This document shows, one piece after another, positions 12,049 through 21,435 of a stretch of 64,000 bases of DNA. Each line of letters starts with the position of its first letter. Position 1 is the first letter of the stretch. The notes under the pieces were generated by a model, which saw only the letters and a list, made by a program, of their open reading frames with translations, had not been told where the DNA came from and searched no databases. This DNA is from Agriotes lineatus. Lineage: Eukaryota > Arthropoda > Insecta > Coleoptera > Elateridae. Where the stretch lies: assembly GCA_940337035.1 (NCBI GenBank), contig CALNHX010007681.1, positions 1-64,000 on the forward strand. The letters run 5' to 3'. The translations under genes were made by a program, and so were the position numbers.

Positions 12049-12389
12049 CAGGGCCGTAGCTACAGGCTTGGGGGCCCTGGGGCAACAAATAATTATGGGG
12101 CCCCCATGTTATCTTCCCCTTTACCTCTACATCACTTTCACTTAGTAAGACTTTTTTAATAGTGTTACTATTTGGTGATTTTTTTTCTGTTAAGATAAAA
12201 GAATGGGTATTTAAAACAGACAAAACACATATTTACTTCACATTGAGTTTAATATAAAACTGTATTTAACGTTTAAACAGGCTAAGTTTAGCTCAAAACT
12301 TTTTAAAGACAATTTCGTAAAAAAACTTCCTCCGTCTTCGGGGGCCCTGGGGCACTGCCCCGGTTGCCCCGGTGGTAGCTATGGCCCTG
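12049..12389. mobile_element. Non-autonomous hAT-type element
   Basis: A 341-bp element with terminal inverted repeats CAGGGCCGTAGCTAC and GTAGCTATGGCCCTG (one mismatch) flanked by an exact 8-bp direct repeat CTATAGTA (12041-12048 and 12390-12397). An 8-bp duplication and CAGnGnCGTAGC-like ends are typical of the hAT superfamily. Inside both ends is a GGGGGCCCTGGGGCA motif. It has no coding capacity. Confidence 0.85.
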
Positions 12390-12399
12390 CTATAGTAAC

Positions 12400-12680
12400 T
12401 GAAGATGACGATGATGACTTGAAACATGTTGGAGAAAATTATGTAGATGGCTGAATTCTCTCTGAAGAAAACATTTGTGCTACTTCAAGTTTTTCTTGAT
12501 AGAATTGGCGATGTAGTATCCCTTTGCAATAGATGAAAATATCAAACCTCCGTGCCTTCTTATTGTAACTAAATCGCCGCCTGCATTTGCAAGTGGGTGA
12601 CACCGGACCGTCGGAAACAGTGGCCAGTATGAAGCTCAGGATTTGGCAATTTCAAATATTCGGCAATCATTCGTGGCATT
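12400..12680. other. Spacer
   Basis: No gene or repeat recognised. Confidence 0.35.
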
Positions 12681-12960
12681 TTTACTTCCTTTTACAATAA
12701 AGGAAGTACTGGATTTACCCCAAAAATTCTAAATTGAGTTTTCAACAGATCTTCACGTTTTAGAGTCCCCTGAACCCAAAAAACGTATTTTTTTCATTGG
12801 TGTGTCTGGCTGTGTGTGTCTGTCTGTGAACAGAATATCTCAAAAACGAAAATACGTATAACGCTGAAACTTCATATATACGTTTTGTGTACTATGTAGA
12901 TGCGACAGCAAGCTTTTGAAGAAAATCGCATAACCGAAAATAGGTGTTTTCTCTTGTGAT
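12680..12960 (+). repeat. Dispersed repeat family A, copy 2
   Basis: Contains TTTACTTCCTTTTACAATAA, then ATCTTCACGTTTTAGAG, then a GTGTCTGTCTGTG tract and CTCAAAAACG, the same ordered blocks seen at 4.2 (minus), 27.2 and 37.2 kb. Confidence 0.65.
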
Positions 12961-12989
12961 TTTTCAGTTTTATTCGATTTTTCAAAAAA

Positions 12990-13350
12990 CGGCTCTAGCT
13001 AGTTTTTCAAGCATCACATTTTTATTATTTTTTTAATGTGTATTGATGTGAGATAGGTGATTTTTCAGTTGAATACTTCTAAAATGGGTTTCTTTTGTTT
13101 TTTCCCATTTTTTTATTAACTCCTATTTTAAATAGACCACCCGGTATATTATAAAATTTTTGAGAAATTCTAGAGAAAATTTGTCTTTGCAACTAACGCT
13201 CTATTTTGTACCGTTTTTGTAGAATTTGTAATTTTTGAAAATTTTTGACAAATGCTTAAAAACTTAAAATCAAATTTTTGGTTAATTATAAGATCACTGT
13301 AAAAGGAAGATGTGTGCTTGTATCACACCCGATATTTTTAATATTATTTA
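12990..13350 (+). repeat. Dispersed repeat family C, plus-strand copy
   Basis: An inverted partner lies at 15060-15410. Shared blocks include GATAGGTGATTTTTCA, AAAATGGGTTTC, TATTTTAAATAGA, CTAACGCTCTATTTTGTAC and AAAAGGAAGATGTGTG. The copy contains an internal ACCCGGTATATTA, the reverse of the terminal-type motif TATACCGGGT found elsewhere in the window. Confidence 0.75.
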
Positions 13351-13430
13351 TCCCAATTGGATTATTAATGCAATAGTTAAGATTAAACGTTTATGTGTTA
13401 AGGTAATGAGTCCCAGATTATAGTAGTTTG

Positions 13431-13551
13431 TATACCAAGGCACTGAAGTTTAGCTTTTTACCACGAACGCGGATTTAGTTATCGAGACCCGTAGGGCCAA
13501 GGCAAATAAACCACATGAGGGACAAAAAAGAACTTCAGTGCCAAGGACTAC
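13431..13551. repeat. Small inverted-repeat element
   Basis: AAGGCACTGAAGTT near the left end and AACTTCAGTGCCAAGG near the right end are reverse complements separated by about 90 bp. A MITE is likely; no target duplication is clear. Confidence 0.6.
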
Positions 13552-13976
13552 ATATGTTTTATTTGCAATCGAGAAATCGAGAAATTACAACATTTTAACA
13601 AAAATTTGTAGGTTATGTTAACGTCGGTTGACGTTTATCTGTCGCCTCGCCACGTGCAAAAAAGTTGTAAAGCAATAAATTACTTTAATGATAGAGTGTC
13701 CAAGCGTCCGGCCAGCAGGAAGCGCTGTCCTGGTGGTAGGACGCATTTTGGATAGCGTTGTCCGTTATCCGTCCTCTCAACAGGACAGTGTTTCCGTTTC
13801 TAAGATTTAAAATTATGGGAGCGCCGAGACAAATTATCAAATTTTGCTCTAAATTATGTTAACAATACCTATAGATGGCAACGCAGCAGTTTTTTCGGCT
13901 CACCCGCCATTTAATTGAAATTAACTTCGAGAAATTAAACATAAATTGTGCTTGTATGATAATAGATGTCGCCAAA

Positions 13977-14162
13977 CTAGATCAACACACTAAAGTGTAA
14001 GGTACCGCAATTAGTGCAGTGCCATTACAACAAAAAGAAAATCCCCAAAAACAAGTGTCTTCCTTATTGCACTTGGGAAATGTATATTTGCTATCTTTAT
14101 CTCAGAATTTTCTCACATGAGGAATGGAATGGCGGTACCTTACACTTAGTGTATTAATCTAG
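13977..14162. mobile_element. MITE, 186 bp
   Basis: Terminal inverted repeats of about 31 bp: left CTAGATCAACACACTAAAGT..GGTACCGC, right GCGGTACC..ACTTAGTGTATTAATCTAG, with few mismatches. The interior has no coding capacity. The superfamily is not clear from the ends. Confidence 0.75.
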
Positions 14163-14167
14163 TGACC

Positions 14168-14272
14168 GTGTACTTCCTAGAGTATCTGTATAAACTTATA
14201 TACAGGTACTCTAGGAGGTCGTAGAGTCCCTGTATATAGGTTAGTAAACTATATACATGATCTATAGGAGGT
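14168..14272. repeat. Two tandem hairpin units
   Basis: CCTAGAGTATCTGTATA..TATACAGGTACTCTAGG forms a hairpin and is followed by a second, diverged unit (ATAGAGTCCCTGTATA..TATACATGATCTATAGG); each ends in AGGAGGTCG. Confidence 0.6.
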
Positions 14273-14660
14273 CGCCGCTGCCCGGGCCCTTCCTTTATGG
14301 TGAAGCAACCAAAGGTGCTAAATAGGTTTCAAAATATGCACACAAAATTTGACAATGACGATACGAGATGGCCCAATTAAATATTAGAAATTGCAGACAG
14401 TCGACGATACGATAATAGAGAATACACTATCCATGACAATAAAATTATGTTAAAATTGATAATTATGTTACTTCATAATTTTTTACCAAAATGGCGAAAA
14501 AATTATGTTAGCATCTGATAATTATGTGACGATCTGCAACACTGCAGTAGGACGAACAGATTCTTCATAAAATTTTGCGTATCTGTTGTGTAATTTTGAA
14601 CTTGCTAGTAACGACGGCAGCTGAGGTACAGCCGATTAAGCATTTTTCATTAAGAATTTA

Positions 14661-14908
14661 GTGTCTACAGTGGCGTGTACAATGAATGTGAACATGGAAT
14701 TTTGTCTCCAAGAAAGAGCTTTTATGAAAGCTACTAATTTTGACGACAAATCGAATTTCAAATGGAGTAAAGCAGTTTTTGGAAAGGATTACCTAAATGC
14801 AATGTGCCAAGGGACCATTACAAAACTTGATGGATCGACTGCAACTGTTTTGTGGGATTTAGACCATCAGGAAATGAAAATTAATACCAAACTGTTAAAA
14901 AAACCGGG
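14661..14908 (+). pseudogene. piggyBac-type transposase, first coding exon
   Basis: The frame encodes an N-terminal domain with QGTITKLDGSTATVLWDLDH, a small beta-rich segment seen at the start of several insect piggyBac-derived proteins. It is followed exactly by a consensus donor splice site (G|GTAAGT at 14909). Reading through the donor gives a stop two codons later, so the exon is meant to be spliced. The proposed acceptor (ATGTAG|G at 15491-15493) restores the frame into the acidic region at 15494. The start is taken at the ATG at 14661; a later ATG (about 14685, MNVNMEF) is also possible. The linked downstream parts are broken, so this is a decayed gene. Confidence 0.6.
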
Positions 14909-15493
14909 TAAGTGAATATACGTAATATAGATTTTCTTCATGAGCAGTACAAAAAATATTGTTTACATTTTGAGTTAAAGGAATTTTTATGGTATTTCAA
15001 CTGTTGAACTCACTTTGTTGGTTGACACTCCTGCCATAAAAACCTACTATTATTTCTAGATATAAAACTCTAGTGTGATACAAACACACAATTTCCTTTT
15101 ACAGTGATGTTATAATTAGCCAAAAATTTTATTAGCATTTGTCAAAATCTTTCAAGAATTACAAATTCTACAGAAACCGTACAAAATAGAGCGTTAGTTG
15201 AAGAGACAAATTTTCTTTTAAATTCCAAGCTGAATTTAAAAATGTAATAATATACCGGGTGTTCTATTTAAAATAGAAGTTAATAAAAAAAAGAAGAAAG
15301 AACACAAAGGAAACCCATTTTAGAGGTATTCAACTTGAAAATCACCTATCGCACATCAATACAAATTAAAAATGCAATAAAATGAACCCAATACTCTATT
15401 TAAATGGAAGTAAGAAAATACAATTCTAATATTTATTTAAAATAATGAACAATGAAATCAGTAACTAATTTGATATCTTTTTAATCTATGTAG
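14909..15493 (+). other. Putative intron of the piggyBac-type gene
   Basis: Starts GTAAGT and ends TCTATGTAG. It contains the minus-strand copy of dispersed repeat C (15060-15410). Frame continuity across it is inferred from sequence only. Confidence 0.55.
15060..15410 (-). repeat. Dispersed repeat family C, minus-strand copy
   Basis: Reverse complement of 12990-13350, with a TATACCGGGTGTTCTATTT block in the middle. Confidence 0.75.
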
Positions 15494-15807
15494 GCCCAAT
15501 AAATAATCAACAAGCCACTGATCGTAAACGCAAATAAACTGAAAATTCTCCATCATGCACTAAAGAGCCCATGGCCCGCACAAGTCGCACAACTACTTCG
15601 CCACGATATGCAGTTTCATCATCTTCGTCATCGAGTGAAGATGAAGGCGAATATGAAGCTGCACGTCAGCGACATTTACAAGAAGAGGAAGTCGAGTCAT
15701 TACCTGCTGAAAAAATAATAATTGCACATGAAACGGCATGGAAGCTTGGGGAATCAACAAAAGTTGAAGCATTTGGCGTTATAAAATACAAACCGAAATT
15801 AAATTAG
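15494..15807 (+). pseudogene. piggyBac-type transposase, acidic N-terminal region
   Basis: Joined in frame to the upstream exon, this reads a short stretch, then an in-frame TAA (about 15536), then continues in the same frame through TSPRYAVSSSSSSSEDEGEY and an acidic helix (EEEVESLPAEK) to YKPKLN before a stop. Ser/Asp/Glu-rich N-termini are usual in piggyBac transposases ahead of the catalytic domain. The single in-frame stop marks it as a pseudogene unless translation starts at the ATG at 15571. Confidence 0.65.
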
Positions 15808-15831
15808 TTAATAATAACATATATAATATGA

Positions 15832-16278
15832 GTGCGTTTTGTTCTTTTGTTCTTTCCATATGACGAAATGGATAATATCTTGGAGGCTTGCAATGCAAAT
15901 GTTATTGGAGTTTTATACGCCATGAGTACAAACATTCTACACACCAAGCGCGAATATTGGGCCACACAAGGTGAAAACCAAATGTTTACCAGTCCGTCAT
16001 TTGGAAAACATTTTGGCATGGAGTATCATCGGTTTGAATTTATTTTAAATCATCTAGCCCTTTCAAAAAACGATGATGGAGACATTGACAGGTGGAAGTG
16101 CATCAAAGATCTGATTGACATGCTGCATGCAAAATGGAACGATGTTTTTATACCAGGATACAAATTATGTGCTGATGAGTCCATGTTCGCCTGGTATGGA
16201 AGAGGAAGTTATGATACACAAGGAATGCCAGCTGTAATTAAAATTAAACGAAACCCGAAAGGATTGGTTGTGAAGTGA
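15832..16278 (+). pseudogene. piggyBac transposase DDE domain, first part
   Basis: 148 codons with the family signatures PSFGKHFGMEYHRFEFI (residues about 55-71) and PGYKLCADESMFAWYGR (108-124), whose Asp at residue 115 corresponds to the first catalytic aspartate of the DDE_Tnp_1_7 fold, followed by IKIKRNPKGLVVK. The element would excise and insert at TTAA sites. The frame is lost at 16278 and the next part continues in another frame. Confidence 0.9.
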
Positions 16279-16874
16279 AGATTTTGGCAGACGCTGAGAG
16301 CAATGTAATGATTCGTTTAGAAATAAATGAAGAAAAAGATTTAATGCGTAAAAAAATGGCAAGCTGATATGGGTGCCGGGACGTCAACAATTTTACGATT
16401 GACAGAACCGTGGCATGGTACCGCAAGAATTGTGGTAGCTGACTAGTGGTTTGCGTCCGTTAAAACAACATTGGAGTTGGAAAAAGAGGTCTACATTTTA
16501 TAGGAATTGTAAAAACTGCAACCAAAAAATTTGATGACGAAAATGGGGGAAATTATGTTTTGTAAGTTCCTAGAATTACAATGGTCGAGGATTATTTTGA
16601 AGGGGCTCCATCAGTTGACGTCCATAACCATTTGCGTCAGGCCGGGTTAGCCCTAGAAGAAGTGTGGCATACCCAAAACTGGAAACACAGAATGTATGCC
16701 TCAATTCTAGGCATTATAGAGACTTATGCGTACTTGGCTTTCCGATATTTTAGAAAAGATGTAAAAATGTCACATGCCCAATTCACCATAAATTTGGCAT
16801 ACCAGCTGGTAGCCAATCACTGGGGGACTGATAATAATCAAGTAGAGGGCCGTAGAAGTACAAATGACTTCTAA
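16279..16874 (+). pseudogene. piggyBac transposase DDE domain, second part
   Basis: Two pieces in shifted frames. 16279-16560 encodes a degenerate stretch with AD-stop-WFASVKTTLELEKE (about 16438-16482), matching the D.WFAS...LLELEK motif that carries the second catalytic aspartate but now holding a stop codon. 16579-16874 is an open stretch starting IVEDYFEGAPSVDVHNHLRQ and ending ...YQLVANHWG, the D.HN.R..Y region near the end of the catalytic domain. The zinc-finger tail follows only at 19170, beyond a GC-rich block. Confidence 0.88.
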
Positions 16875-19160
16875 AACTACGGTAACTCTTGATAGCATTA
16901 AGTTGTTAAGCCATTTTGCAGCCTTTAGTATTAGAGTTGATCACTTAAGCTTTCAGTACAGCCTGTCTGTATTTCAAACCCGATTCCAGCATTCTTTTTT
17001 AACTTCTCATCACATATTCTAACAATTTTCGAATTCGAACACCCTGTATATTGGCGCAGCTGTCTCGTTATCGTCGTTTTAGGCCATCCTTTATAAAACA
17101 CGTGCTCGTTAAGCGTGGGCAAAACTAGTTCCATCCGCCTAAGACTACGCCTCGCCATTGGCTGTCGAGAGTCGCCTGATGACGCGCTTACTTCCCGCGA
17201 GTTTTTCAAACGGTCGCTTGGGGATTCGGCCCGGAGCCGTCGAGCTAAGAGGTCTTACAGTGAGAGTTCGTGCGACGCTTCGGCGCTTGTCGCGGGGGCG
17301 TCGGCATTCCGTTCGTGCTGTTACAGCAAGTTGTTTGTAAAACTGTGTTTGCCTTTCGAGAGTGAGTTCGGACAGAGCCGTTGACGGTAACGCACGCAGC
17401 GTTGAGTGTTTTTGGTGCTCCCGATGGCCACGTTCTGCAACGTAGTTTAAGGAGTAATCCTTCCTTCCCACTGGTTAGGGGATTTCGCTGGCAGGACGTG
17501 TAGAGTGCCCTCGATTCTATCCTTGTATTCGGTTTCATGTGCGAGACCCATCCCAATTAAACGCCATTCCAAGGCGGATTCAGGCCCCAATGATGCTTTC
17601 GTACCGCCCCCGCTGTCAAACCTAGCCCTTGCCGAAGGCACAGCCAGTGGCTGCCCACGCAACGCTCAGGAGCCGCCCAAAAATACAGGTATCGTTGCAA
17701 ATTATTGTGTAACCTAGTAGCCATTTTTTATACGACGCGAACTTATCATCGCGTGTGTGTTAACGCTATTGTGCCTAACTCGTTGCCTGCAGAGTGACTG
17801 AACTGTCATGCATGTAGCCCACAACCGGGGCTAATTAATTAAACAACCGCATTTCTGCTCGCCATTGGTGTGACTAATCAACCGCTATTTATGTTACTGA
17901 CATCGTGCCCGCCATTGCTGTAAATTTATGCGTTGCGGCCGTTTGTAATTCATAGCTAACATTTGCTCTGTGTTTGAGCCACGCTTGCAAGATAGCCGCT
18001 GCTAATCCATGTGCTTTGGCCATTCTTGTAGATGTAATTAAACGGTGGCTCTGGGCGCGCCTAAATTAAGCGAGGTTGTTGTTGTGAGTTGATGTGCTTC
18101 GATCGCTCGCATGCGTAACTAACCAGTTGCGCTGTGCGTGACCTAAATTAAGCGAAGTTGTTGTTGTGAGTTTATGTATTTTCGTCGCTCTTATTTGTAA
18201 TTAAAATTTGCTTGTGCTTGATCTAAATTAAACATTACAGTGTTGCAAATTTGCGTGTTTCGGCCGCTTTCTTTCATGAGTAAACCTTAGCTTTGTGTAT
18301 GACCCAGTTAAGCGATACAGTTACTGCCAGCTCATGGGCTTCGGCCACAGTTACCTATAATTCAACATTTACTCTGCACTTGATCTAACCTAGTGATACG
18401 GTCGCTGTATAGTAATGAGCTTCGGACGTCTCTATTATGCCTAATTATTCACTAACTTTCTGCAGTTCGCTTAACGGGCCAACCAAAGCCGGCTGAATTA
18501 TGTTGACCATTTGTTGTATTTGTGTGCATTAGAAATAACGCGCTAACTCCAACTGGGGCCCTAATTTAAAGCCTACGATAATTAAGGCGACGTGTCCGTT
18601 GACAGCTTTGTAACGTCAGACAATAGACGAATATCTGAATAAGGGACCTATTATTGTGTTCGACCTCTGCATGCTTTTTTCATTTTAAACAGCTAGTGTC
18701 AAGATTGACGTACGACGAATCTTCAGCGTTGAAGTGTGCAGGTAGGTTAGGCGACGACCCCCCCCCCCCCGCGGTAGCAGCAAATACCCGAAATAGTGAT
18801 TCAAGTATTTCTTTCTCGAACTTGTAGTCCGAGCTCGACAGTTCTCGAGTACCTTCCTGACGTAGTACCCTGCGTACTTCTCGTCCCGTCTAACCGTCCA
18901 GGTCCGGTTTTACGGTTATGTTTAAAGACAGCCTTGGTAGCGCCCTATATACTTTTATTGTTATTTACCGCACCTCTGGCCGCTGCCCTTAGGTGATCTC
19001 GTAAAGGACCCTCCCTTGCTCCACTGATGCTTTAGCCGGCATTATCTTGTTGCGGCATGGGTAGCGATTTTGTGAAATATCAACCGCGCCGGCCGTTTAG
19101 TTGTTGTATGTGCCGGTGCAGCGTCGTAAAGACCGTTTAAGGCCGTAACAAAGTACTACG
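16875..19160. repeat. GC-rich block, probably inserted into the piggyBac pseudogene
   Basis: Base composition changes sharply from about 17045 (just after an ACACCCTGTATA motif) to about 19160, being far richer in GC and CpG than both flanks. Just before the left junction there is about 170 bp of ordinary AT-rich DNA. The block includes a promoter-like part (CCATTGGCTG CCAAT box at 17155, TTATAAAA at about 17090), a tandem array (17860-18440) and a C-tract of 12 (about 18758-18770). Overlapping frames at 17115-17717 on both strands have no recognisable domains and probably reflect composition only. It could be an LTR or leader of a large retrotransposon; 33-35.3 kb holds a similar block in the other orientation. 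I cannot name the family. Confidence 0.5.
17860..18440. repeat. Degenerate tandem array, period about 84 bp
   Basis: About seven units share the order TAATTAAA..TTTGCT.TGTGCTTGA, then CCTAAATTAAGCGA, GTTGTTGTTGTGAGTT, ATGTGCTTCGGCCGCT. The clearest adjacent pair is TAAATTAAGCGAGGTTGTTG near 18063 and TAAATTAAGCGAAGTTGTTG near 18146. Units have diverged by substitutions and small indels. Confidence 0.75.
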
Positions 19161-19169
19161 TCAAACAGA

Positions 19170-19337
19170 AGAAGGGTGCAACGAAAATGTGTCATTTGTT
19201 TAAGAGTTAGAAAAGTACAGCAAAAAGCTAGTTATTATTGTCTGGATTGTGGTGAAAATGTTGTTCTCTGTGCTCCAACCACAGGGCGTGATTGTTTTGC
19301 AGGCCATATTGTAAATGGTGTTCCTAACAAAAAATAG
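19170..19337 (+). pseudogene. piggyBac C-terminal zinc finger
   Basis: An open stretch without a start ending at TAG 19335-19337: RKCVIC.., YYCLDCGENVVLC.. and GRDCFAGHI. The spacing CxxC - about 13 - CxxC..C..CxxxH is the cysteine-rich tail that follows the catalytic domain of piggyBac transposases and binds the transposon ends. Its strand agrees with the transposase at 15.5-16.9 kb, so it most likely belongs to the same copy, now 2.3 kb away because of intervening DNA. Confidence 0.7.
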
Positions 19338-19496
19338 ATGCATAATCATTTCTTCAATTAATTGAAGCTTAATACCAGAATAGACGTTTTTGTTAAAATA
19401 CATTTAGTTATAGATATTTAAAATTATTATTTTTATATATTATAAATTTTTTTAAACAGAAATCAAGTATTTTTCGTTTCACTACCATGCATTAAT

Positions 19497-19793
19497 TTAG
19501 TTTAAGTAATAAATGATTACTATATTTTGCTTACTACGCCCATGGAATATATCAACAATTTTATGTTCATTTAAGCAGGCTTTCAACTTCGAGTATGTGG
19601 ACCACAGTGTTTCAAAATAAGCAAGCATAACATTTTCTGTTATTATTTGTACATTGCTAGTATCGCACCATAATTGAAATTTTTGATATTCTTTTTCGTA
19701 AACTAATCGCGACTTTCTAAGCAGTACATTATTTATGGCCTTTTGTGCCGCTCTTCTTAATTCTGGTGGTATGCAACTAAATTCTTCACTCAT
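19497..19793 (-). pseudogene. N-terminal fragment of a Crypton-like tyrosine recombinase
   Basis: A 98-codon frame opening MSEEFSCIPPELRRAAQKAI, then KSRLVYEKEYQKFQLWC, ITENVMLAYFETLWSTYSKL. This is the helical core-binding domain that begins a widespread insect protein family with a tyrosine-recombinase (Crypton-type) catalytic part. A stretch of about 10 residues between YFETL and WSTYS appears to have been lost. The catalytic domain (R..HxxR..Y) is not found downstream (below 19497), so only the DNA-binding N-terminus remains. Confidence is limited because I recognise the family by pattern rather than a catalytic motif. Confidence 0.55.
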
Positions 19794-19861
19794 TTTTGAG
19801 AAATTTTTAAAGAAAACTTAGACTTGACACATCAAGAAAATTCAATTTCAATAATTTCAAT

Positions 19862-20158
19862 TGTTGTAGCAGAATATTAGCATGCCCATATGCATAACAG
19901 CCTTCTCACGCCCTCGGACGACAAACCCCCTAATTAGAAAGAGTGCGCGAGGATAGTAGATTTTAAGACACACACTTGTAACCGGGAACCCAAAAAGTGA
20001 AAGTGTAGCGTCTCGCGTCGGTTTTATTTTAATTAGTTTTGTAGTTACCCAGTATTTTTGTTGTTATTTTCATGTATTATATTTAAAGTCTGAGTTTATT
20101 TTCATTAAATATTTAAATTAAAAGTGTTTAGTGTTTGTTTTGAGTCATATATGCTAAA
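19862..20158 (+). mobile_element. Probable solo LTR with adjacent leader
   Basis: Begins TGTTGTAGCAGAATATTAGC and runs to the primer-binding site at 20160. It has an AT-rich 3' part consistent with R/U5. No gag-pol follows, so only an LTR and a scrap of leader remain. The 5' end is set by the TGTTG start and is not confirmed by a target duplication. Confidence 0.5.
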
Positions 20159-20159
20159 C

Positions 20160-20177
20160 TGGCGCCCAACGTGGGGC
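20160..20177 (+). promoter_or_regulatory. Retrotransposon primer-binding site complementary to tRNA-Lys
   Basis: TGGCGCCCAACGTGGGGC matches the known 18-nt complement of the 3' end of a lysine tRNA used by many LTR retroelements. It sits directly after the LTR-like segment, as expected. Confidence 0.7.
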
Positions 20178-20343
20178 CATGATAATTTACATAGTTGTAG
20201 TTAAATCACTGTTTGCAATTACTGCCACTTTATTTTTATCCACATTAAATTCTAGATATAGGTATATAATATACCGATGGGGCCACAATTATATACAGGG
20301 TGTATACAAATTGGCGCAAAATCTCCAGGTAGCAATACTCCTT

Positions 20344-20560
20344 GTATAATTTTGAGTCGAAAACCTTAATACTAAAATGTTGGTTTGGTTTTCATAAGCC
20401 CTCACGAGCGGTAGATAGAAAACTTTATTTTTTTTCAGGTAAAGTGCCTTCTTTGTCTAAATACGTCAAAATGTCATGAAGGAAAGTTATTCAAAATGTA
20501 AAATTATGACCCCATGCAAAATTTCAGAAATATCGGTCTACTTATAGGAAACCGTGGGCA
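20344..20560 (-). repeat. Dispersed repeat family B, minus-strand copy
   Basis: Reverse-complement counterpart of 10117-10315. Confidence 0.7.
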
Positions 20561-20587
20561 CTAGAAGAAGTACTTTAGTGGTATAAC

Positions 20588-20798
20588 AGCAATGAGATAA
20601 CTTGAACAAGAAAATAACACATATTGCTTGAGTAAGAAAGAGATAAACATAGTAGCAAATATACGAGTAGGCTTGACGCTCACTTTAATTATGACATGTG
20701 TCAACTAAATATGCCTACTAAAATAATTTTGTTGTATGGGCATCTCTTTCTTACTCAAGCATTGTATTTTGTGGTTCATGTTATCTTATTGCTATTAT
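20588..20798. repeat. Foldback element, 211 bp
   Basis: Arms AGCAATGAGATAACTTGAAC..ATTGCTTGAGTAAGAAAGAGAT and its reverse complement at 20742-20798, with a few mismatches. Confidence 0.75.
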
Positions 20799-20804
20799 AT
20801 ATAA

Positions 20805-21185
20805 TTATGGCCCCATCCGTATATTAAGTATTTCATACCAGATCTCCAGGTTTTTTCTATCAACACACAGCACAATGCCATCCGCGAATACAAGTATTTC
20901 TACGTTTATATGTCGTAAGGGGGTGTACCCGGTGAATTTCCTTCTTCTTGGCTGGACTTCTTTTATAAGTTCGTCTATTACTGATATAAACAATAATGGG
21001 CTCAAAATTCCTCCTTGTCTTCTTCCTTTCGTGGTGTAAAACAGTTCTGAGATCATATTTCTAGTTTTCACCCTGTTACCTGTTATTGTCTTTTTATTGT
21101 CTCAATTGGATCCGATTAAGTATCTCTATTGATGGTGTCAAAAGCCTTTCGCACATCAATGAAATATATTTTATCTTATTTTATT
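20805..21185 (-). pseudogene. LINE reverse transcriptase, palm fragment
   Basis: On the minus strand, from 21180: IYFIDVRKAFDTI (motif A), then KGRRQGGILSPLLFI (motif B) and EILVFADGIVL (motif C). Motif C reads FADG instead of FADD, so a catalytic aspartate is lost. The upstream part of the same enzyme resumes at 21436-21670 beyond an inserted SINE-like sequence. Confidence 0.85.
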
Positions 21186-21435
21186 TTTTTATTATTGTAT
21201 TCCACATTCCGCCAACAGCCGTTAGGCCAATTATAGGCGTCACTGTACATTTTATGGGGATTTCCAAGCCCACTAACGACTGTTATTATGTTATTATGAC
21301 AAACCAGGACCAGCTTTTTTCCGTGGCAGCCGTACCACGAGGTGCCGGGAGAAGCAGCCGTGGAACTCCCATCCAAGTTCTGACCAGAGAGAGCGTTGCT
21401 TAACTATGCTGATCGAACGTGGATACTTGTTCAAG
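21186..21435 (-). repeat. SINE-like insertion with 5S rRNA-like head
   Basis: On the minus strand the segment begins near GGTGTAGCTTGAACAAGTAT, then CGTTCGATCAGCATAGTTAAGCAACG and ACTTGGATGGGAGT, which follow the order and spacing of the internal promoter half of 5S rRNA (..GATCACCGAAGTTAAGCAACG..TACTTGGATGGG..). It ends in an A/T-rich tail (TAAAATAAAATAAGATAAAA). It interrupts a LINE reverse transcriptase reading in the same direction. 5S-derived SINEs (SINE3 class) are known; whether this is one or a chance capture is not settled. Confidence 0.55.

Larger units (their letters stand above)
20270..20823. mobile_element. Composite MITE bounded by 26-bp inverted repeats
   Basis: Left end TATACCGATGGGGCCACAAT and right end ATTATGGCCCCATCCGTATA are inverted repeats. 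Inside are a TATACAGGGTGTATAC motif, the minus-strand copy of repeat B (20344-20560) and a foldback (20588-20798), so several elements are nested. Confidence 0.65.

Noticed and set aside
17115..17717. Six overlapping frames of 60-108 codons on both strands
   Set aside because: GC-rich DNA has few stop codons; no frame shows a domain and they overlap antisense to each other.
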